From: Liolophura sinensis
Lineage: Eukaryota; Mollusca; Polyplacophora; Chitonida; Chitonidae
NCBI RefSeq assembly: GCF_032854445.1
Contig: NC_088301.1
Location: 29,930,402 to 29,994,401, forward strand
Direction of reading: 5' to 3'
Length of the DNA: 64,000 nucleotides
Positions 45,276-56,560 of this stretch are shown in pieces; position 1 is the stretch's first letter, and each line of letters opens with the position of its first letter. Below the pieces are notes generated by a model that ran no database searches, had not been told where the DNA came from, and saw only the letters and a program-made list of their open reading frames with translations. The position numbers were made by a program, and so were the translations under genes.

Positions 45276-46345
45276 ATCCAGTTAGGACTTTCCTGGAGAC
45301 TCGTTGGGGGTCTCTTCTGCAGGTTTTGTAAAATTGACTGCATAATATTGACTTTGACTTCTTTACATGATGCTCTGTATGCATATATTTTTTGCTTTCA
45401 CCTCAGTTTGTAAGGATTGTAATTATTTTAAAAAATAAATATTATATCTATTATATATGGTATTTCATATAAAATATTTGGTGTACAAATCATTTCTTAA
45501 TTTTTTTATTAAACTATAGTTTTAAATTTCAAACTATTGTCAATTGCTCAGTAGGTTTTAGTTATTCTTTTCTGTTGTTATACCCTTGTAAAACAGGGCA
45601 AGGATTATATCTTCGCAATTTCCATTATTACTTGATCCCCTTCTGGTGCTGGAGGGTGCAATATGTGTAGAACCCCTCCGGGGGGGGGGGGGGACAATCA
45701 TTCGATCATTAAACAAATTTCCATTTGTTTTTGTGAACACAATCAGTCCCATTGACTGAACATGCAATGTGGCCATTCTTGCCCAGACATCTGTCAGTCA
45801 GACTTGTCTCTGTTTCGCATCACTCTGGTCAGTAACTTTTGAAATCTTTGTATATAACCATAACTTCTACATTTTTATATTAGCACTGGACTGCATTTGT
45901 CTGCTGTGGGAAAGAACCTTTGTACTGAATTGTTCATGCTAGATTTTATACTAATGTCATTTGTAGCCCATGGGCCTGAGTGGGTGTGGCCATGGTGCAT
46001 AAAGGGTCTTGATGCTTGAGTTCAGCCATGTACCAAGGGACCAGTGCCTTGGATATCTGTGCAGTGATTTTGCTGACTGATAAATGTCATTATAATATGT
46101 AATATTTAAATGCTGCAATATATTAAATATACTTTTTTGAACAAAACTTAAATCAAAATATCAGTAAGGGTTTTCAGATCTGTGTGTTCATCTCCATTGT
46201 TGAAGAGTACTGTTATTAAAGTCAGATTTAATATCATTAAATCTGTTAGTGATATATTTTTGTCTTTTAGCTTTCAGGTAGAGCATATTAACATTATGTA
46301 AACTGTTTTTTCACACTGCTTAATTGTTAATAAAAAATAAAGATT
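45276..46345 (+). other. 3' UTR and downstream flank of the phosphatase gene
   Basis: AT-rich sequence with no ORF of note. AATAAA hexamers lie at 45434-45439 and at 46329-46341 (two overlapping), so the transcript could end near 45,460 or 46,360. A run of 14 G at 45680-45693 lies between the two. Transcript end is inferred. Confidence 0.5.
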
Positions 46346-46904
46346 TTTAAAATATAGACTTGAAAAAAATAATGTTTGCTGCAAATTTTTGACTATGACT
46401 GAACTGTGGGGCTACCTAAAAGAACAGGGAACCCACTGTCACTTAATGGCTATGAATACTTTCTTGGGAGATGTGAAGTTTCTTGTTAAGAGCGACATAC
46501 ATGTATATTCATTCCAGTGAATCATGCTTCACACATCTACATGATATGTGTAGGCCTGAGGAAGTACTTATTACTGTTAATATTTGGACATTTTTTCGGC
46601 ATTATTATGTGTATTTTAGAAACGAACCTTTATTATGTAATATTTGAGATATTTTTTCATTTCTGTACTGCATACATGTACATTTGCATTCAATATTTTG
46701 AAGTATATGGAATATGTGTTTTTTTTCCATTATCTATTCAGTTAACATATTTTGAATTGAGAGCGCTGTGTTTGTGATAATGGCTTATGCAAGACCCGTA
46801 AGGCTTTAATTAAAAAAAGAACTTGTGAGAGTTGTTTTAATGGCATTGTTACACATGTATATGACAGCTTCATTGGCATTGCTTAAGCAGCTTATTTTTA
46901 GTAC

Positions 46905-47390
46905 CCATGGCATTAAACTGTAGGTATAACTATTCTGGTCTTTTCCTTTACACAACCCATAGCACCAAACTGTAGGTGGAACTATTCTTATCTTCGTTTA
47001 CACAACCCATAGCACCATGCTGTAGGTGTAACTGTTGTTGTCTTTTTCATTTACACAACCCATAGCACCAAACTGTAAGTGTAACTATTGTTGTCTTTTT
47101 CCTTAACCCAACCCATTGCATCAAACTGTAGGTGTAACTATTGTTGTCTTTTTCCTTTACACAACCCATAGCACCAAGCTGTAGGTGTAACTAGTCTTGT
47201 TTTTTCCTTCACACACCTAACCTGTAGCGCCAAGCTTAGATGTAACTATTCTGGTTTTTTCCTTTATATAATCAAGAGAGCATTAAATTGTAGTTTTGTA
47301 ACTATTCATGTCTTCTGCTTTACATAACTACATGTAACCCATAGCACGGGGCAGTAGCTGTAACCATTCTTAAAGTAAAAGAAAGCTAAA
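46905..47390. repeat. 53-bp tandem repeat (about 8 units)
   Basis: Unit CACAACCCATAGCACCAAAC plus TGTAGGTGTAACTATTGTTG and TCTTTTTCCTTTA. Degenerate at both ends. Confidence 0.92.
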
Positions 47391-48264
47391 ATGTGAAGTA
47401 AGGTTCATCATACAGACAATTGAAAACTATGCGTGAAAAAGCTTCCTTTTATATTTACAGATTTTTTAAAGAGTGTTGAAAGGCATTCAGATATTTGAAT
47501 ATTATGGTGGGCTTTATGAGCCATACTGACGGTGTCTAGAAACTCTTAACGTCACATCACCATTTTTTCCTGATGTTCACCAGCACGAAGAAATTTTTGG
47601 GAATCTTTTATCAGTAATCTCTTACTCGTGGGTAAAAAAGAGTTATGCCTACGTTCAGTTTCATAATTTTGGGAAAAGTTCCTGTGACTGATAGTATGGT
47701 CCCACTCAGAATTCAAAGGTTTGAACGCCTTTAAATCTCTTCATTAAAATATAAAAATATAGATGAAAATAAATTTGTGCATATTTTTAAATGATCTATT
47801 TTAAAATAATACCTACTTCGATTTTTAGAGGTCTTTTAAATAATTAGTTTTCAGATTTTTGTGTACACAAAATGATCGAAATAGATATTTTCTGATGATT
47901 TTGCTGCAGATGTATAGATGAGATGAATTATGATTTGTATAAGCATTTTTATATTTCCAGTATTGGAATACATGCTTACTAGGTGTCTCCAAATAGAACA
48001 CTTGTAAATATGAGATGGATTGTGTTTTTCTTTCTCATTGATTTCTGTTTGTGATTTCCTGTTCATTCTTTTTCTTGTTTATTATGAAATGCTTTGATAT
48101 GATTTATTGGCAAAATGGATTAACTATATTGTACTTTTTTTCCTTGACGTTCAAGATTATGCTCAAAAGTATTTCACAGGTATAGTGTTTGACTTAATTA
48201 GGTTTGAGAAACTTGGCAACTCAGGCAACCTGGATTGATGGGGAACACATAACACCCTGAAAAT
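47391..48264. other. Intergenic AT-rich sequence
   Basis: No gene, repeat or motif recognized. Confidence 0.5.
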
Positions 48265-48395
48265 ATGAACATGTAAAGCACAATGACAAGAGGATATTCC
48301 ATCCTTGATACGTGTACATGTCAATTACCACAAATTACAAAATACATTGCTTCAGTACTTTATGTATTTAATTTTTACATTTATGAGTCTCCTAC
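48265..48395. repeat. Dispersed repeat copy (family of 17965-18290)
   Basis: ATGTAAAGCACAATGACAAG, GATATTCCATCC, CAATTACCACAAATTACAAA and TTCAGTACTTTATGTATT. Confidence 0.6.
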
Positions 48396-48924
48396 AGTTG
48401 AGCTTTTTGTTGTTGTTAGGATGGGATTTAATCACACCAGTGATCCATAATTCTTCATAATTTCGCGTGCATAACTTGCATCTCATTTTGCAAGAGGCAC
48501 TATTATAGTTTCAGTGGATTTTTACATTTACAGTGACATTGTCCTTCATTGAATAATTTTGTTTGTTAATTTACCTCAGTTACCTAAGCCTTTCCACGTT
48601 TTACAATGGCTTTCTTTTCCATGTGAAAAGAGAAAGATTTTTTTTGTCTAATGTTCGACTGGCATTGTTAATTTCATTCTTCAGCTGTTATTCAAGTTGT
48701 GGTCATCAATGTCTTCCAGGATAGTTCACAATGTTGGGGTTTTTGTGATAAAAGCAGTGGCAGTTTTACAAAACTGTGATCCATTCCCGATGGTGTTTGA
48801 TGTCCATACCAGATCGTTATGCATAATGGGCCTTATTACATCCTTATTACATGGCCTTTTGGCAAACTTATTGTGTGTGTCTTAACAAAATCAAAATGTT
48901 ATACTGTTTACATATATGTATACT

Positions 48925-48990
48925 TGCTGCCGTTTAATAGGTGAAATATTTTTGAGTACGGCTTAAAAATATCAGATAAATAAGATATAT
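48925..48990 (+). mobile_element. Degenerate SINE family 1 tail
   Basis: GGTGAAATATTTTTGAGTAC and GGCTTAAAAATATCAGATAA preserve the end of the SINE. Confidence 0.55.
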
Positions 48991-49545
48991 GTATTTCGTA
49001 TCCTCAAAACCAAAAGTACATTTAGTATGTTGTATTTGCTAGTGCAATCTTAGTCTTTCTTTACATAAAATCATTCCACTTTTGTATACTTTTTACTTAA
49101 AAAGGGTATAATCTTTTGTCAAATAAATCAAATGAGGGCGGATAAATTCTTCACTCTTGTGATCTTGTATAGAAGCTCATAGCCTCAGATCAGCGATTAA
49201 GCATTATTTTTTACCTGCGGGGTTGGTCTTCATGAGTGGACACAGTTGTCACGTTGAGGAAGGTTCCTGTTGGTAATGCGTGAGAATCTAAAGGGCAAAT
49301 AAGAGCTCAGCAGTCGGCAGAGGTTTCTTGGCACTTCGCTTCCTCTATCCATAAACCGAACTTCCTCGGACATAAAGTGGACAAATGTTAACTATACAGC
49401 ATTCGACACGAATGAAATAAAGGGGATCGGGTGGTTAAAACGCTTGTCTTCAGAACTGCATCCAAGGAATCTTGGTAACGGTACGCGGTCTGCGATACTC
49501 GTTCAGCCGTTTGCGCAGTTCTATGTTTGTTGAAGACAAGATCAG
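48991..49545. other. Intergenic sequence without recognizable genes
   Basis: Composition becomes less AT-rich from about 49,140. A 69-codon minus-strand ORF here has no domain-like features and I do not call it. Confidence 0.45.
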
Positions 49546-49892
49546 CTCCAATGGCTCGGCAGAGCGTCCGCTTCGGGGGCGGTAGATCCGGGGCCAATCC
49601 TGGATCGGGTCACTCTAAGGCATTAAAAGAGAACGCAGTAGCTTCCTGGCTTGGCGTTCAACATTAAGGGGTAGTGCAACGACTGGATGGCCCGTATTAG
49701 TATAATAGCTCGTGTGGGGCCGCTTACTTACTTCGGTAAGTCGTCTTAGTGAAGCAGAACTAGAGAAAAGAGCGGTGGAAATCCGTCCTGCAACAAGGAG
49801 GCAAATTACGTGCACTCTAAGGACTCCTTTGTCGTCATATAACTGAAAAATTGTTAAGCAGGACGTTAAATCCCAAGCACTCACTCACTCGT
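49546..49892 (+). mobile_element. SINE family 2, diverged copy
   Basis: TTCCTGGCTTGGCGTTCAAC, GACTGGATGGCCCGTATTAG, GTCGTCATATAACTGAAAAA and the tail CACTCACTCACTC match the order of the element at 27290-27625. Confidence 0.65.
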
Positions 49893-49989
49893 TGAAGACT
49901 TCTTGTCTTCCTCCAGTAGGGTCTGCACACGTGGGGAAATGTGTCAGTAACTTGCCAAGGATCGGTGATTGATTTACCCCTGGCACTCC

Positions 49990-50840
49990 AGTTTTCTCTT
50001 AAATACACAGTTAAACGGCAATGAAGTAAATCAAACCAAGCAAATTATTTGACATAAATTTAACAGCCTAACTGTCAACTCGATCAACAAAGCCATGTTC
50101 ATACGGTAAGGTTTGTGGCATTGAATCGTCGGATTAGACTAATCGAATGAAAAAGAAGACAGAACGCTCAATCTGTAGAATACGACAAACGCTGCTTGTG
50201 AAATGGAGTTTGTTCTATTCTCCAAGTCGAATTTGACGAGTCGATACACCACAAATCGCGGTTTATAATGACATGGTATTATGTCATGTTGCTCAGTGTT
50301 TTCTAAATTTACTTATAATAACTCATATCTCGTCATTTGGCTTAAAACGTTACTTAATTGTAAATTCGAGGTATTAGAAACTATATAAACACGAACGGTA
50401 TGCCGAAATATAGGCGTGTGCTATTTCAGCATGGAATTATATTCCGCTGTATTTAGGCCTACTGCAGATTTTCCCATAGATATATCCCAAGCGAATGTAA
50501 AAAGAACATTGCACAACATAGCTTAGCTTTATTCGATAGCGCAAAATTTCGCAGCAATGAAAACGTCGCGCTTTCCACGTTATTGCATAGAAAACAGCGC
50601 TAAAAATGTCGCGTCCCAACGTAACGGTATAAGAATTTCAGTTTTTTGCTGATATTCGGTATATTTACAAGAAATGATAAAATTTCCACATAACTCTGAG
50701 TTTTATTCGCGAAGCATTTGCAGGTATAACGTTTAACATCTTTTATTCATGAGCAATTATTATGCATCATGACACATGTGTACTCCATGCTAAATGTTGA
50801 GAAATGGTTCATAAATTTTAATTTGACATGTCAAGCAAAG
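49990..50840. other. Intergenic sequence without recognizable features
   Basis: No repeat or coding signal identified. Confidence 0.45.
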
Positions 50841-50841
50841 C

Positions 50842-50982
50842 TATCTTCCAACAACCTGCGGATGGTCGTGGGTTTCCTCCGGGTTGTGCCTGGTTTCCTC
50901 CCACTATAATGCAGGCCGCAGTCGTATAAGTGAAATATTCTAAAGTTCAGCCTAAAACCCCAATCAAATAAATGAATAAAAT
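50842..50982 (+). mobile_element. SINE family 1, 5'-truncated
   Basis: CCAACAACCTGCGGATGGTC, GTCGTATAAGTGAAATATTC and CCCCAATCAAATAAATGAAT. The tRNA head is absent. Confidence 0.85.
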
Positions 50983-51372
50983 GAAACAAAGCCATACTCT
51001 ATTAATTATGCTATACGTGAACATGTGCATGCTCCTATTAAGCCAGGTAAAAGGCTTGGGAGACAAGCAGATACTAGTATACCACTGATGTCGCGTATAT
51101 GACCTATTTTCCTGGTCCTAACAAATTGTACATTGAATCCATAACCAATGTGTGTACAGATCTAACAGTACACGCGATGTGTAATAGCCTTTATAAACAG
51201 TATATGGTTGCCATCAACCACATGGGTAGAGTCTGGCATTGTACGTATAGATAAAACACCTTGCGATTTTTCGCATCAGCGAAGTCGAATTCCACAAGTG
51301 GAACGAAACTACATACGACAATCCTGTTTCTTAAGCCACGTCCGTGTGTGTGTGTACATGTAACACGAGCTT

Positions 51373-51573
51373 TCAGAAGTAGCTGTACAAGTACTTGGAT
51401 GAAGGGTCTATGGGCGTTATAGATTGTAGGTAAGCTTTGGGATCCTTTTGTAGTTTGATGATAAGCTTCTTCCATAATCCTCCAAACATAATTCCACGGT
51501 TTTTAAACAGATTTGATCTTAGGGAAGAAGAAAGGTGACAAATCTTCGAAAGAAACCTTCCAGAAAATGGTAT
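51373..51573 (-). pseudogene. Frame-shifted C-terminal tail of the cGAS-like gene
   Basis: Directly after the TAG stop the +2 frame reads DTIFWKVSFEDLSPFFFPKI. The original frame then resumes with NLFKNRGIMFGGLWKKL and runs to TGA at 51373-51375. The joined pattern (YF-P-x-x-NLF) is the expected Mab-21 C-terminus. Two compensating indels therefore separate it from the main ORF. A GT-AG intron is ruled out because the gap would be only about 18 bp. The cause is either a decaying gene or sequence error. Confidence 0.75.
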
Positions 51574-52575
51574 CTATAAGGAGATAAAACGTTCGGCAAG
51601 TTTATCGTCAGTCCACTGGTAATTATTAGGATGGGTTAGGGTTTCGTGAAGAAGCAACATCTTCAGATGGTAAGATGTCAAGAGTATCGTCATGTCAGCA
51701 CTGGGAACGCCCCGACTCGTCGTTACCAAATGATGTAATCGGAGTGCTTTGAAGATAATTAGACACTCTTTGTGACACAGTCTTAATTCTGGCCCATCTG
51801 CATCGATGGTTTTCACAAGTAAAGTTTCTGCCCTCGACACAGAAAGGCGCCACAAGAGTCCTACATCAGGGCCAGTGTCTCCAATTCCAGGAGTTGATTC
51901 ATTTACGTATTTGGCTACCAACTCGTAACCGTTTGCTTTTATCCTTGAAATGGCTTCTGCGCTTGGCCATCGCTTGTCATATCCATCCTGAGGGATGTCT
52001 GGATTCGCTGAGGAAGGCCAACCAACGCATTTTACAGCCAACACCAGATCGGCTTTGTATTTGAAACCCTTTTCCTTCGTTGATACAGTGGTTGCCACTG
52101 TGCCTTGTCCGCCAACACAGTAACTCCCGTGCAAGTGGCCTCTCATGCTCGATACAACCTCGTCCACATGACGCTGAAACAAATCGGTGATTTTTCGGGG
52201 GTTTAAATACCCACCGGTCCTGACATCACTCCATGTCCGAGCGCTCGATGCTGTCAGTTTGAACTTAGCGTAGCCAGGGGAAAGGGCAGACTCCTCATCC
52301 GAACCAGGAATGTCTACGCAGAGCAAAATGTCAAATTCACAGGCTACGACGGCCGAAAGGCCAGAAGCCACACTGCCAACATCGTGAACTTCACAATGAA
52401 ATCTCGCATCTTTTTCTCTCACGCGGCTGAGGATTTTCTTAACCACTGTTCTGAGCTCATCTTGCTTCGGTTCAGGCTTGGGTTTGGCAAAGTTTTTGTA
52501 AAACTCCACAAGAAGTGGTTGAAGTTCCGCTCTGTAGCGGCCATCAAATCTTGACTGGGATGTATTATTAAACAT
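51574..52575 (-). CDS. cGAS-like receptor / Mab-21 domain nucleotidyltransferase
   Basis: Intronless ORF of 333 codons. The catalytic core of the cGAS/Mab-21 fold is visible: GS at residues 67-68, E80 and D82 in CEFDILL, and D176 in YKADLVLAV, the three metal-binding acids. Further family marks are LLWRLSVSRAE (241-250), a Cys/His patch RLCHKECLIIFKAL (265-278) and SYHLKMLLLHE (301-311). By analogy with metazoan cGLRs it would bind a nucleic-acid ligand and make a cyclic dinucleotide or related second messenger in the cytoplasm. That function is inferred. I do not see the zinc-thumb HxxxxxCCxxC of vertebrate cGAS. The ORF ends at ...ERFISL, earlier than the family normally does, and the missing tail is recognizable downstream in shifted frames. 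No N-terminal partner domain is seen. The first Met is taken as the start; the frame upstream is open for a few more codons. Confidence 0.87.
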   Translation of the reverse strand: MFNNTSQSRFDGRYRAELQPLLVEFYKNFAKPKPEPKQDELRTVVKKILSRVREKDARFHCEVHDVGSVASGLSAVVACEFDILLCVDIPGSDEESALSPGYAKFKLTASSARTWSDVRTGGYLNPRKITDLFQRHVDEVVSSMRGHLHGSYCVGGQGTVATTVSTKEKGFKYKADLVLAVKCVGWPSSANPDIPQDGYDKRWPSAEAISRIKANGYELVAKYVNESTPGIGDTGPDVGLLWRLSVSRAETLLVKTIDADGPELRLCHKECLIIFKALRLHHLVTTSRGVPSADMTILLTSYHLKMLLLHETLTHPNNYQWTDDKLAERFISL

Positions 52576-53210
52576 GGTGATGGGCCACTTAACAGGTTGT
52601 CGCTCAATTCACTTCACAAAACAGGGACGCAAGACCACAACATGGTAGCGTGTCAACGAGACTGGGGCTGGCTGCAGTGACGTTGAGAACTTTCCCAGCT
52701 GTACACTATAATGAATCGGCGACAAACAAAGCCTCACTATGGTCAGTGTGGTGCAGAAGAAATTAATGAGCATACGCTGATTATCATTTGGCCAACTGAG
52801 TAACACCGGCGTTATGCACAAGTGGCCGGTATGTCAGAAAGCAGGGTTGAGCATAGAGGACTGGGGATAATTCCAAACCAAGCATCATATGAGAGCAGAC
52901 TCCGGTGATCCGCATGTATACTCACAGCATACACGATATACATTTAGCTGGCCTATAGCTCTGCCGCTACATACACCTATATATGACGCATTCAGCTGTT
53001 TAAAGTTGCAACTATATGGCCACCGATGCATGAAGATGTCGCACGAAGTGTACATAGATGTATGTATATAGCCGGCGCAATCACCATATACCGTATTTCT
53101 TCTAACAATTAATCAAGGATATTGTTGTTGGATGTGAAAACAATTATAAGGTTGAATGAGGAGGCTTTATAATGTTACAGGATACATGAAAAGAAACTAT
53201 TAAACAAAGA
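52576..53210. other. 5' flank of the cGAS-like gene
   Basis: Upstream region for the minus-strand gene. No TATA box or other element could be placed with confidence, and no other gene was recognized. Confidence 0.4.
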
Positions 53211-53212
53211 TC

Positions 53213-53485
53213 ATGCTTCTGAGCCAAATGAGGAAAATTATGCCCCGGATGTTTTGCGAAAAAAAATTCATTTTGGGGCTATTTTTATACCTGCTAATTA
53301 CCCCTCTACATTATGCATATTTTCCGTCATCGGTCGAATTTTTTCAGAAATTATGCCCTCGTTTATCTTGCTCGGAGCTCTGTGAACACTCTCCCACGTG
53401 CCCCGAGCCCGGTGAACCGTGTCGCTACTGTGTTGACAAGGTGACATGTACACAGATACTGCATGGCTTCTTCCGGCTAGATTAG
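53213..53485 (+). CDS. Possible small secreted cysteine-rich protein or first exon
   Basis: 90-codon ORF with an N-terminal hydrophobic stretch (FILGLFLYLLITPLHYAYF) that could be a signal peptide or anchor. It is followed by ten closely spaced cysteines starting LCPRLSCSELC and continuing CRYCVDK. A donor-like AAG|GTGACA lies right after CVDK (about 53,441), so it may be a first exon. No family recognized. It could also be a chance ORF. Confidence 0.3.
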   Translation: MLLSQMRKIMPRMFCEKKFILGLFLYLLITPLHYAYFPSSVEFFQKLCPRLSCSELCEHSPTCPEPGEPCRYCVDKVTCTQILHGFFRLD

Positions 53486-53499
53486 TGCCCTTCCCAGCT

Positions 53500-54465
53500 C
53501 ATACACCCGCCCTCCCATTCGGCCTGTCCCCCCACCCCACTATTCGGCGGGACCTGTTCGGTCTGTCCCCTCACAGAGTTCTTTTTAAACAGGGATCATC
53601 GCTGACGTCACCGCTAAAACATACTTAATTTTCGAACTGACCGCTGGGGCCTTAAAAAAATTGTACTTTGAAGCCCGTTGTGACCCCCTAAGTCAAAGTT
53701 AAAATATTTGTTTGTATTGTTATATATTATTACACACGATAATCTGCACAATAAGAAATAAAACCAAAGCGCTTCATATCCTTTAAATAAGCGGATTGGA
53801 AGAGGTATTGTTGTGGCCTGTATAACAAATAGTCAACCACAACAACCTCCCCCTCCCTCCCCACACACAAACACACCGCCTCACCTCATCCCACCCCGAC
53901 GCGGACCAATCCAGATTAATCCCTGTCCAGTCACCTCACTACGCATCACCCCCTTCCCTGCCCACATGTAATCTAGCTTGGGGCTTGGTAATAACATGCG
54001 GACATATTATATACCCAAACAGACTTTGACCTGCGCAGTTACATACTTTCCAGCTAATAGTATAACTCCACATATTACATGTATTTGAGAAAAAAGTTGA
54101 CCATTAACAAAATATCGGATCCGAAATTCCTGCAAACGTTTACACACCCATCCTGTCATGAAAACAGGCACACATTTGTTAAAAAGGCATACACGCGTGA
54201 AAACTGTCTTCTGCCAGTACTAGAGGCTTTGTGTTTGACCCAGGCACGATTACTTTCCCAGACAGTACCTGAGACAAACTGGCTTTGACCATATGGTTCA
54301 GTTCAGTCCTTAAGCGACAATTTAACAAACGGCTGACAATATAATGGCGAGTAAATTGCCGGGTAAGAAAGTCAATATAGAGTCAAATTCAGAAAAATTT
54401 AACATTTCACAGAAAGAAACAGGAAATAAGTTTTTCCAGAAGTTTGTCTAATTATTGTGTCAGTG
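53500..54465. other. Intergenic sequence with a C-rich stretch
   Basis: C-rich, purine-poor DNA around 53,840-53,960 (CCTCCCCCTCCCTCCCC). A 69-codon ORF at 54079-54288 shows no features. No gene called. Confidence 0.5.
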
Positions 54466-54469
54466 TTAT

Positions 54470-56235
54470 GTTTAGTAAAAGGCTGGGTTATTCTGTGTCA
54501 GTGCGATATCTGGTCAAAGGCTACGTTATCCTGTGTCATTGAGGTGTGTGGTCAAGAGCTGGGTTAATCTGTGTAAGTGTGATGTGTGGTCTAAAGCTGG
54601 GTTATCCTGTGTCTGTGTGATGTGTAGTCTAGGGCTGGGTTGTCCTGTGTCAGTGTGATGTGTGGTCAAGGGCTGGGTTATCCTGTGTCAGTGTGATGTG
54701 TGGTCAAGGGCTGGGTTACCCTGTGTCAGTGTGATGTGTGATCAAGGGCGGGGTTATCCTGTGTCAGTGTGATGTGTGGTCAAGGTCTGGGTTATCCTGT
54801 GTCATTGTGATGTGTGATCAAGGGCTGGGTTATCCTGTGTCATTGTGATGTGTGATCAAGGGCTGGGTTATTCTGTGTCATTGTGATGTGTGGTCAAGGG
54901 CTGGGTTATCATTTGTCATTGTGATGTGTGATCAAGGGCTGGGTTATCCTGTGTCAGTGTGATGTGTGGTCAAGGGCTGGGTTATCCTGTGTCAGTGTGA
55001 TGTGTGGTCAAGGGCTGGGTTACCCTGTGTCAGTGTGATGTGTGATCAAGGGCGGGGTTATCCTGTGTCAGTGTGATGTGTGGTCAAGGTCTGGGTTATC
55101 CTGTGTCATTGTAATGTGTGATCAAGTCCTGGGTTATCCTGTGTCATTGTGATGTGTGATCAAGGGCTGGGTTATCCTATGTCATTGTGATATGTGGTCA
55201 AGGGCTGGGTTATTCCTTGTCATTGTGATGTGTGATCAAGGGCTGGGTTATCCTGTGTCATTGTGATGTGTGATCAAGGTCTGGGTTATTCTGTGTCAGT
55301 GTGATGTGTGGTCTAGGGCTGGGTTATCCTGTGTCATTGTGATGTGTGATCAAGGTCTGGGTTATACTGTGTCAGTGTGATGTGTGGTCTAGGACTGGGT
55401 TATCCTGTGTCATTGTGATGTGTGATCAAGGGCTGGGTTATTCTGTGTCATTGTGATGTGTGGTCAAGGGCTGGGTTATCATTTGTCATTGTGATGTGTG
55501 GTCAAGGGCTGGGTTATCCTGTGTCAGTGTGATGTGTGATCAAGGGCTGGGTTATCCTGTGTCAGTGTGATGTGTGATCAAGGGCGGGGTTATCCTGTGT
55601 CAGTGTGAGGTGTGATTAAGGGCTGGGTTATTCTGTGTTATTGTGATGTGTGATCAAGGGCTGGGTTATTCTGTGTCATTGTGATGTGTGGTCTAGGGCT
55701 GGGTTATCCTGTGTCATTGTGATGTGTGGTCAAGGGCTGGGTTATCCTGTGTCAGTGTGATGTATGGTCAAGGGCTGGGTTATCATTTGTCATTGTGATG
55801 TGTGGTCAATGGCTGGGTTATCCTGTGTCAGTGTGATGTGTGATCAAGGGCTGGGTTATCCTGTGTCAGTGTGATGTGTGATCAAGGGCTGGGTTATCCT
55901 GTGTCATTGTGATGTGTGATCAAGGGCTGGGTTATCCTGTGTCATTGTGATGTGTGGTCAGGGGCTGGGTTATTCCTTGTCATTGTGATGTGTGGTCAAG
56001 GGCTGGGTTATTCTGTGTCATTGTGATATGCGATCAAGTGCTGGGTTATCCTGTGTCATTGTGATGTGTGATCAAGGGCTGGGTTATTCTGTGTTATTGT
56101 GATGTGTGGTCAAGGGCTGGGTTATTCTGTGTCATTGTGATGTGTGGTCTAGGGCTGGGTTATCCTGTGTCATTGTGATGTGTGGTCAATGGCTGGGTGA
56201 TTCTGTGTCTGTGTGATGTCTGGTCAACGGCTGGG
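54470..56235. repeat. 38-bp minisatellite (about 46 units)
   Basis: Unit GGGTTATCCTGTGTCAGTGT plus GATGTGTGGTCAAGGGCT. Blocks of variant units recur, for example the order GGCGGGG then GTCTGGG near 54,748 and 55,050. Confidence 0.96.
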
Positions 56236-56374
56236 TTTCGAAAAATGCAAAAATTATTTTCCAGGTATAGTGGGCGTTATTAAATCATTTACTGAACAAA
56301 TTTAGCTTTCTCGTTTATCTGAACTTGTGTTTTTTTTGTTTTGTTTTGTTTGTTTTTTTTTGTATTCCTCCGTT

Positions 56375-56560
56375 ATTTGTTTGATTTGTGTTTTACTCCG
56401 TAATCAGGAATATTTCACTTTTAAGACGGCGGCCGTCATTATGGTGGGAGGAAACAGTGCAGAGTCCAGGGGAAAACCTACGACCATCCGTGACTCCATT
56501 GGTGAAAGGCTCTCGGTAATTACGCTCTGCTTGCACGGTATAAGCACCTCGGCCCCCTTT
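56375..56560 (-). mobile_element. SINE family 1, shortened, minus strand
   Basis: TTGTTTGATTTGTGTTTTAC, GGCGGCCGTCATTATGGTGG, then CTACGACCATCCGTGACTCC. The segment between the body and the B box is deleted. Confidence 0.8.

Noticed and set aside
46517-46777. 86-codon hydrophobic ORF downstream of the phosphatase gene
   Set aside because: AT-rich sequence giving Phe/Ile/Tyr codons by chance. No start context, homologous motif or splice evidence.
51191-51475. 94-codon minus-strand ORF after the cGAS-like gene
   Set aside because: Its first codons overlap the frame-shifted tail of the cGAS-like gene in another frame. No independent features.
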